Positions 8,559 to 12,807 of a DNA stretch of 12,807 bases are shown here, piece by piece. Each line of letters opens with the position of its first letter. Within the stretch, counting starts at the first letter, position 1. The stretch covers positions 1 through 12,807 of the forward strand of contig CBFHWB010000130.1 in the NCBI GenBank assembly GCA_965659285.1, in the 5' to 3' direction. The translations under genes and the position numbers were made by a program. Origin of the DNA: UBA8108 sp965659285 (GTDB lineage Bacteria > Planctomycetota > UBA8108). A model generated the notes under the pieces. That model searched no databases. It saw nothing but the letters and a program-made list of their open reading frames with translations, and was not told the origin of the DNA.

Positions 8559-8790
8559 TTTCCGTTAGAGATCCCTTTCGCGCCCCACTGACCACCCAGG
8601 ATGGAAAAGGCGCTGGTTTAATGTGACTCAATACTCGCTTAACTCAGGGGTAAGGATACCCACGCAATATCAAGGCAATGTTAAGACCTCGTATAAATCG
8701 CATAAAAACGTGGTTTCAGCGACTATACCGGAACAAGGGATGGCTGGATTACCCCCGGAAAGCAGAGGAATACTCTGTCCTGGGCCAGGC
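8559..8790. other. Intergenic region upstream of phoU
   Basis: This 232-bp stretch separates the DUF1552 gene (counted to its original stop codon) from phoU and must hold the phosphate operon promoter. On the minus strand it contains a candidate Pho-type box with a -10 (8653-8684) and a small palindrome GGGTA-TCCT-TACCC (8648-8661). It also has a weak 5-bp hairpin (CAGAG/CTCTG) soon after the DUF1552 end, which lacks a U-tract. No small gene was recognised in it. Confidence 0.7.
8653..8684 (-). promoter_or_regulatory. Candidate Pho box and -10 of the phoU-pst operon
   Basis: Two hexamers, TTAACA (8679-8684) and TTGATA (8668-8673), stand 11 bp apart on the minus strand, resembling the TTAACA-like repeats bound by PhoP in Bacillus. 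TATCCT (8653-8658), a possible -10, lies 9 bp further on, the spacing usual when a Pho box takes the place of the -35 element. Only two hexamers match and the -10 is weak, so this is a hypothesis. Confidence 0.28.
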
Positions 8791-8883
8791 TCAGACGATC
8801 AATTCGTCGAGCCCCCCGGTGGAATCCGCGAATCGCTCAACGGGCAGCTTCATGCGTTCGAGCATGGTCACGAAGACGTTCTA
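8791..8883 (-). other. C-terminal tail of DUF1552 protein beyond an in-frame TAG
   Basis: Directly after the TAG at 8881-8883, the same frame stays open for 29 codons to a TGA at 8791-8793. It reads NVFVTMLERMKLPVERF, then ADSTGGLDELIV. This matches the end of the neighbouring paralogue (RLFVTVLQRLGVETESF, then AGTSGT). The tail is thus the original C-terminus, now separated by one stop codon. The codon aligned with TAG is Ala in the paralogue; a single change from TCG (Ser) would produce it. Confidence 0.88.
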
Positions 8884-10113
8884 GAAGGGCGTCTTGCTGG
8901 AGTATTTGAGGACCTGTCCCTGGCGTACGCCAAGGCCCCGGCCGCCGGCCAGCAGGGTCGGGTAGTTCTGGTTGTTGTGCGTCTTCGAATTCGAGCTGCC
9001 GTAGAGAACCAGGGTGCGATCCAGCAGGTTACCGTCACCCTCGGGGGTGTCCTTCAGGCGCTTGAGGAAATAGGCCAGCTGCCCGACGAGGAACTGGTCG
9101 AACTTGCCGAGGGCCGCGGGGTTCTTGCCGCCGCCGTGGGCCAGGCCGTGCCAGTTACCCTTCAGTCCCACGGCTGTGGGAAAGGAATTGGCGATCGTCG
9201 TGGCGCCGGCCACCTGGCCGATCATATAGGTCGCCAGGCGGGTGGTGTCGGTGCGGAAGGCCAGGTACATCAGGTCGTACATGGTTTGAATGTATTCTGC
9301 CGGGCCATCGGGAGTGGCGCTGAGGTCAAGAGTCTTCGCCTCGACCTTCGGCTTGGGACCATCGAGCCACTTCTGGGAGAGCTCGACGCGTTTCTCCACA
9401 TCGCGCACCGAGTCGAGGTACTCATCGAACTTACCCCGGTCGCGTGAGCCGAGGCGCCCGCGAACGCTCTTTGAGTGGTTGAGCACAAGGTCGAGCAGGC
9501 TGCTGGTATTCTGCAGTTTGCGCCGGGCGGAAGCATCTCCACCGGACTCTCCAAAGAGACGGTTGAAGATCTGCTTCGGGCTCGACAGCGCCGGCACCGG
9601 GCGGCCTGTACGGCCGAAGGAAATTGTCGTTGCACGGGTCGGCTCGCCAACGCCGCCATCACTGGACATCGTCAGCGAAGGAAAACGCGTCTGGGCCCCG
9701 ATGTGCTGGGCCGCCAGTTGGTCGAGCGACATCTCGTTGCCGTAGGACGGAGCCTTCAGCTCCGCTCCAGTGAGCCAGGTATCGCCGGTGTCGTGACCGC
9801 CAAGCCGGCGACAGCGCGGATGCGAGAGGCCGGTCATGACCGTCACGTCATCGCGAAGCGGCTCGAGACCCTCAAGAGTTCTGCTGAACTTGAAATCCTT
9901 GCCCTCGCCGCTTGGAAACCAGTTCCAGGCGGCGTCCTTATGTTTCTCCCCGGGCAATGCGACCCCGAAAGGAAAGTAGACGAAGGCCATGCGTCGCGGC
10001 AGTTCGGCCGCGGTCGCTCCGAAGCTGAGAGATTCGAGGAACGGCAGGGCCAGGACGGCGCCCGTACCGCGCAGGAAGGTTCTCCGACTTACATCAGGAG
10101 TGTTCTTCGCCAT
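8881..10113 (-). CDS. DUF1552 family protein, Tat-exported, cut short by an in-frame amber codon
   Basis: This 410-residue DUF1552 protein has a twin-arginine signal, SRRTFLRGTG (RR at 10-11), followed by a hydrophobic segment ending near ATAA. Family segments include LSHPRCRR with GGHDTGDTWLTG, SLDQLAAQ and NYPTLLAGG. The function of DUF1552 is unknown; its genes regularly follow DUF1592/1588/1585 genes. Translation stops at TAG 8881-8883, whereas homologous sequence goes on for 29 codons to 8791, giving 440 residues if the codon were read. The missing end is a conserved part of the family, so the product may be unstable or impaired, unless this is a sequencing or assembly error. It starts 13 bp after the DUF1585 remnant; no strong ribosome site is seen before the ATG. 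It is clearly divergent from the DUF1552 gene at 10476-11873, so the duplication is old or the genes were acquired separately. Confidence 0.88.
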   Translation of the reverse strand: MAKNTPDVSRRTFLRGTGAVLALPFLESLSFGATAAELPRRMAFVYFPFGVALPGEKHKDAAWNWFPSGEGKDFKFSRTLEGLEPLRDDVTVMTGLSHPRCRRLGGHDTGDTWLTGAELKAPSYGNEMSLDQLAAQHIGAQTRFPSLTMSSDGGVGEPTRATTISFGRTGRPVPALSSPKQIFNRLFGESGGDASARRKLQNTSSLLDLVLNHSKSVRGRLGSRDRGKFDEYLDSVRDVEKRVELSQKWLDGPKPKVEAKTLDLSATPDGPAEYIQTMYDLMYLAFRTDTTRLATYMIGQVAGATTIANSFPTAVGLKGNWHGLAHGGGKNPAALGKFDQFLVGQLAYFLKRLKDTPEGDGNLLDRTLVLYGSSNSKTHNNQNYPTLLAGGRGLGVRQGQVLKYSSKTPF

Positions 10114-10126
10114 GGATCGTCTTTGG

Positions 10127-10435
10127 TTACCTGGTCCTGAAGGCTTCGGTCTCGACCACCCTGGCTATCAGGTCGCGCAGGTGGTAACCGCTTCCTTTGA
10201 AATCTCGCGCCGGCGCCTCAACCGTTTGCTCATCAGTGAATTCAGGCGAACGGCCAAGAGCGTATGCCCGTATTTTCTCACTCAAGGCCCTGCCAATGCG
10301 ATCTTTTTCCGAACTGAGCAGGTGCCTCTTCAAATCCTTCATAAACTTGAGCTTATGACTGCCGGCAAGGTCAGTTTCCAGATCCTTTTCCTGGCGGCAA
10401 AGCTTCGGCCCCTGGAGTCGGAACGACAGGACCAC
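10127..10435 (-). pseudogene. Remnant of a DUF1592/1588/1585 gene (DUF1585 tail only)
   Basis: The last 85 or so of 102 codons match the DUF1585 end of the gene at 11890-12807: LKRHLLSS and RAYALGRS here against LKRYLLTD and TYALGRAL there. The ends also agree, LRDLIARVVETEAFRTR against LGDLVRLIIKSNIFNSK. DUF1592, DUF1588 and the CxxCH segment, which normally precede it, are absent; the intact family is several hundred residues longer. A GTG at 10433-10435 with GAGGAA (10441-10446) upstream could allow translation of the fragment, and a TGA a few codons further upstream closes the frame. The stop (TAA) lies 13 bp before the second DUF1552 gene, the position where a full DUF1592 gene would be expected. 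Most likely a gene that lost its 5' part by deletion; a small expressed protein is possible. Confidence 0.75.
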
Positions 10436-10475
10436 CGGGCTTCCTCGGAAACCAACTGCGACTCCGCCAAACCCC

Positions 10476-11873
10476 TTAAACCCTGTTCAACGTCCCGCTG
10501 GTACCAGCGAACGATTCGGTCTCGACACCCAGGCGTTGCAAGACGGTAACAAAGAGGCGTGCCAGGGGGAGCTCTTCCGCTTCTATTCTCCCGTTCCAGC
10601 CGGCATCGGTAACGATACCGGCGTTAGCCTGGTTGTCTTCATTGCCCTTGCCAAACTTGAGATAGCGGCCATTTTTGAAGCCGAGATTTTTACCACCCGC
10701 TGAAATAATCGGATAGTTGCGAGAGAGGTGGAAACTACTGGAAGCCGAACCATGCATGGCAAACGTGTTATCCAGCATGTTGCCGTTGCCATTCGGTTCC
10801 TGCGTATCTTTCAGTTTCTGTACGAAACGTCCAAATTCCTCGGCCTGGTAGCGGTTATAGGTACCGAGGTTTTTCCAACCATCTGGTTTCTTGACGGAAT
10901 GCGTCAGGCCATGGGCACCACCAAGACCAACCGCCCTGGATAGCAGATCGTGGGGTCCCTCGCCATTTTCCCTACCCAGCTGGAAGGTGGCCACGCGCGT
11001 TGAATCGCTCAGGAAGGACAGGTAAATCAGTTCATACATGGCCTGGAAATAAAGTCGCGCTTCCTTGGGATCCGCATCCAGGTCGAGGTTCGCGATGTCC
11101 ACCTGGGGGACAGGTGTATCAATCCACTTTTGAGCTTTCGCCAGCTTGATCTCGGTGTCGCGCAGGGCATCAAGATACTGCTGGAGTGTCTGCTGATCGT
11201 GACTGGAGAGTTTCTTGCCCAGCGAGCGCGTATTGGAGATGAGGAGATCCAGGGCACTCTTGCTTCTCGCCAGTTTTGCCGCAGCATCTTTCCCACTGGC
11301 CACGAAAAGCATATCGAAGATCTGCTTGGGCTTATTCATCGCCGGGATCGGACGTCCTTCACGATTAAAGGACTGGGTTTGTGCACCGCGAGGGCCGCCG
11401 ATGCCGCCATTGGTAGACATCACCAGGGAAGCATGCCGCGTGAACTCTCCGGCCTGCGCGGCGTAGACCTGGTCAATGGAAATCGAATTCCTGTAAGCCC
11501 CATGGCCTCCCGTTGCTGCGCCTGTCAGGTATTGATCCGCATTCGAATGACCATGAACTTTCCTCACTGCCGGGTGTGACAACCCTGAATAGATCGTGAT
11601 CTCGTTGCGCAAGGGCTCCAGGACATCGAGCACCCTGGTGAGATGGAAATCTTTCTCACCGCCGCGGGGGAACCAGCTCCAATCCTTCCAGGCCGGATCG
11701 GTCTTGAGCGGCAAACCAACACCGTCAGGATGGTAGATACTGACAAAACGTTTCGGAGTGTCGTCTGAAGCCGGAGGATCTGCCGCAAATGTTTCTAACC
11801 AGGGCAGGGCCAACGCCAGGCCTGAAGCACGAAGAAAGCTTCTACGATGCAGTGAAACAGCTTTGTTACTCAT
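10476..11873 (-). CDS. DUF1552 family protein, Tat-exported
   Basis: This intact 465-residue DUF1552 protein starts with a twin-arginine signal (HRRSFLRASG, RR at 10-11) and a hydrophobic stretch ending near TFAA, so it is probably exported folded by Tat. Family segments are visible in order: LEPLRNEITIYSGLSHP, HGHSNADQYLTGA, SISIDQVYA, PIPAMNKPKQIFDMLF, NYPIISAGGKNLGF and the C-terminal LPLARLFVTVLQRLGVE. The ATG at 11873 follows the DUF1592 stop by 16 bp, with AGGA about 7 nt before it. Its neighbours show the usual DUF1592-DUF1552 pairing in planctomycetes, which suggests that the two exported products work together; the substrate is unknown. Compared with the second DUF1552 it has an extra segment before the C-terminus (about residues 415-435). 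Confidence 0.93.
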   Translation of the reverse strand: MSNKAVSLHRRSFLRASGLALALPWLETFAADPPASDDTPKRFVSIYHPDGVGLPLKTDPAWKDWSWFPRGGEKDFHLTRVLDVLEPLRNEITIYSGLSHPAVRKVHGHSNADQYLTGAATGGHGAYRNSISIDQVYAAQAGEFTRHASLVMSTNGGIGGPRGAQTQSFNREGRPIPAMNKPKQIFDMLFVASGKDAAAKLARSKSALDLLISNTRSLGKKLSSHDQQTLQQYLDALRDTEIKLAKAQKWIDTPVPQVDIANLDLDADPKEARLYFQAMYELIYLSFLSDSTRVATFQLGRENGEGPHDLLSRAVGLGGAHGLTHSVKKPDGWKNLGTYNRYQAEEFGRFVQKLKDTQEPNGNGNMLDNTFAMHGSASSSFHLSRNYPIISAGGKNLGFKNGRYLKFGKGNEDNQANAGIVTDAGWNGRIEAEELPLARLFVTVLQRLGVETESFAGTSGTLNRV

Positions 11874-11889
11874 CCTCGATTCCTAACTC

Positions 11890-12807
11890 CTACTTAGAGT
11901 TAAAGATATTGCTCTTGATGATCAAACGCACCAGGTCGCCCAGGCGATCTCCCTGTTTTCTGAATTGTACCGCCAGGTTATCTATATCGGCATTATCGCT
12001 AAAAGATAATGCTCGTCCCAGAGCATAAGTGGTCATTTTATGAACCAGCGCCCGGGAAAACTGGTCCTGGCGATCGGTGAGCAAATATCGCTTTAAACCC
12101 ACCATTCCGTCCAGTTTCTGCTTATTGAACAGCTCTGAAGTCGCATCCACGGGCTTATTCTTGATGCTGGTACGAAAGATTCCCTGCGCGTCGTAATTTT
12201 CAAACGCGATCCCCCAGGGATCAATCCTGGCATGACAGGATCTACAGGCTGGCTTGCTGCGGTGATCCACGATGCGTTCTTTCAGGGTCATCTTGAGGAT
12301 TTCCGGATCCGTCAGGTCGACTTCAGGAACATTCGGTGGCGGCGGCGGCGGTGGATCCTGGAGGATACGCTCGAGCATCCAGATGCCGCGTTTAAGCGGA
12401 TGAGAATCCTTGCCGTCTGAGTTCATCGTCAAGACGGCGGCTCCCGTCAGCACCCCACCGCGATTCATTTGAGCCTCAATAGGAACCCGGCGAAAATGAG
12501 GACCATGTACATCGGGAATTCGATAGTGTCCCGCCAGGCGTTCGTTGACCACCGCGTAATCAGAATGGATAAAGTCCATGACGCTGCTGGTGCGTTCCAG
12601 GAGCTCCTGGAAAAAAGCGATCGGCTCTTGCCGCATGGCTTCTTTAAACGAGCTGTCGGTGACATGAGTCACACTGTCCAGCCCATCCATGCCGAGCCAT
12701 TGCTGCACAAAATTCTCAGAGAAGCGCCTGGCGCGAGGATCTGCCAGCATGCGTTTGACCTGAGCCTCCAGGACACCTGGCTCCTTGAGCTTCCCCTGCT
12801 GCGCGAG
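11890..12807 (-). CDS. DUF1592/DUF1588/DUF1585 protein (N-terminus outside window)
   Basis: The frame is open to the right edge; 305 C-terminal residues are visible. They begin in DUF1592 (KRMLADPRARRFSENFVQQW). DUF1588 follows, with GGVLTGAAVLTMNSDG, a seven-proline run after RILQD, and the haem-type motif CRSCH (visible residues 188-192) followed by ARIDPWGIAFENYD. The DUF1585 end carries TTYALGRALSF and closes with IFNSK. The methionine at 12748-12750 is internal, since the 19 codons before it continue the family sequence (LEAQVKRMLADP). These planctomycete proteins are thought to be exported and cytochrome-like, with unknown substrate. The stop is TAG (11890-11892), and the DUF1552 partner starts 16 bp later. 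Confidence 0.93.
   Translation of the reverse strand, partial: LAQQGKLKEPGVLEAQVKRMLADPRARRFSENFVQQWLGMDGLDSVTHVTDSSFKEAMRQEPIAFFQELLERTSSVMDFIHSDYAVVNERLAGHYRIPDVHGPHFRRVPIEAQMNRGGVLTGAAVLTMNSDGKDSHPLKRGIWMLERILQDPPPPPPPNVPEVDLTDPEILKMTLKERIVDHRSKPACRSCHARIDPWGIAFENYDAQGIFRTSIKNKPVDATSELFNKQKLDGMVGLKRYLLTDRQDQFSRALVHKMTTYALGRALSFSDNADIDNLAVQFRKQGDRLGDLVRLIIKSNIFNSK

Noticed and set aside
8781..8792. CCTGG/CCAGG palindrome just after the DUF1552 stop as a terminator
   Set aside because: The arms are separated by a single base, which cannot form a hairpin loop, and no U-tract follows.
8881..8883. Reassignment of TAG to an amino acid genome-wide
   Set aside because: TAG is the plausible natural stop of pstC (5568-5570) and of the DUF1592 gene (11890-11892), with close downstream genes in each case.
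12333..12352. GGC/CGG trinucleotide repeat in the DUF1592 gene as a microsatellite of interest
   Set aside because: It encodes the poly-proline run commonly seen at this place in DUF1588-containing proteins, so it is a family trait.
11890..12750. Methionine at 12748-12750 as the true start of the DUF1592 protein
   Set aside because: The 19 upstream codons to the window edge stay open and continue the DUF1592 family sequence, so this residue is internal.

Overview
All genes I can support lie on the minus strand, so the biological order runs from the right edge of the window to the left. The organism is most likely a member of the Planctomycetota or a related PVC lineage such as Verrucomicrobiota. 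The reason is the density of families expanded in those bacteria: PSCyt1/DUF1549/DUF1553 cytochrome-like proteins, Tat-exported DUF1501 and DUF1552 proteins, and DUF1592/DUF1588/DUF1585 proteins with CxxCH haem-type motifs. No RNA gene, insertion sequence or CRISPR array was seen.

Right part (about 8791-12807): a DUF1592/1588/1585 gene (5' end outside the window) is followed by a DUF1552 gene, then a short DUF1585 remnant, then a second DUF1552 gene. This looks like two copies of a DUF1592-DUF1552 cassette, with the DUF1592 gene of the second copy reduced to its C-terminal tail. The second DUF1552 gene has an in-frame amber codon (8881-8883) that cuts off a recognisable 29-residue C-terminus.

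Centre (2997-8558): a six-gene high-affinity phosphate operon, read phoU - pstS - pstC - pstA - pstB(I) - pstB(II). PstS is a periplasmic lipoprotein that captures phosphate, PstC and PstA form the channel, and two different PstB ATPases sit where one is normally encoded. The first PstB keeps the LSGGQ signature but has lost the Q-loop Gln and the switch His. The second keeps Walker A, Q-loop, Walker B and His but has lost LSGGQ. Together they could make one good and one degenerate ATP site. PhoU is fused to a low-molecular-weight phosphatase/ArsC-like domain whose catalytic Cys and Arg are both replaced. A 10-bp hairpin separates pstS from pstC, and a possible Pho-type promoter lies upstream of phoU.

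Left part (1-2910): a second transcription unit starts after an 86-bp gap. It holds a secreted PSCyt1-DUF1549-DUF1553 protein followed after 11 bp by a DUF1501 gene that runs off the left edge, a standard planctomycete gene pair.

The most unusual content is the phosphate module: a probable asymmetric PstB heterodimer together with a PhoU carrying a pseudo-phosphatase domain.
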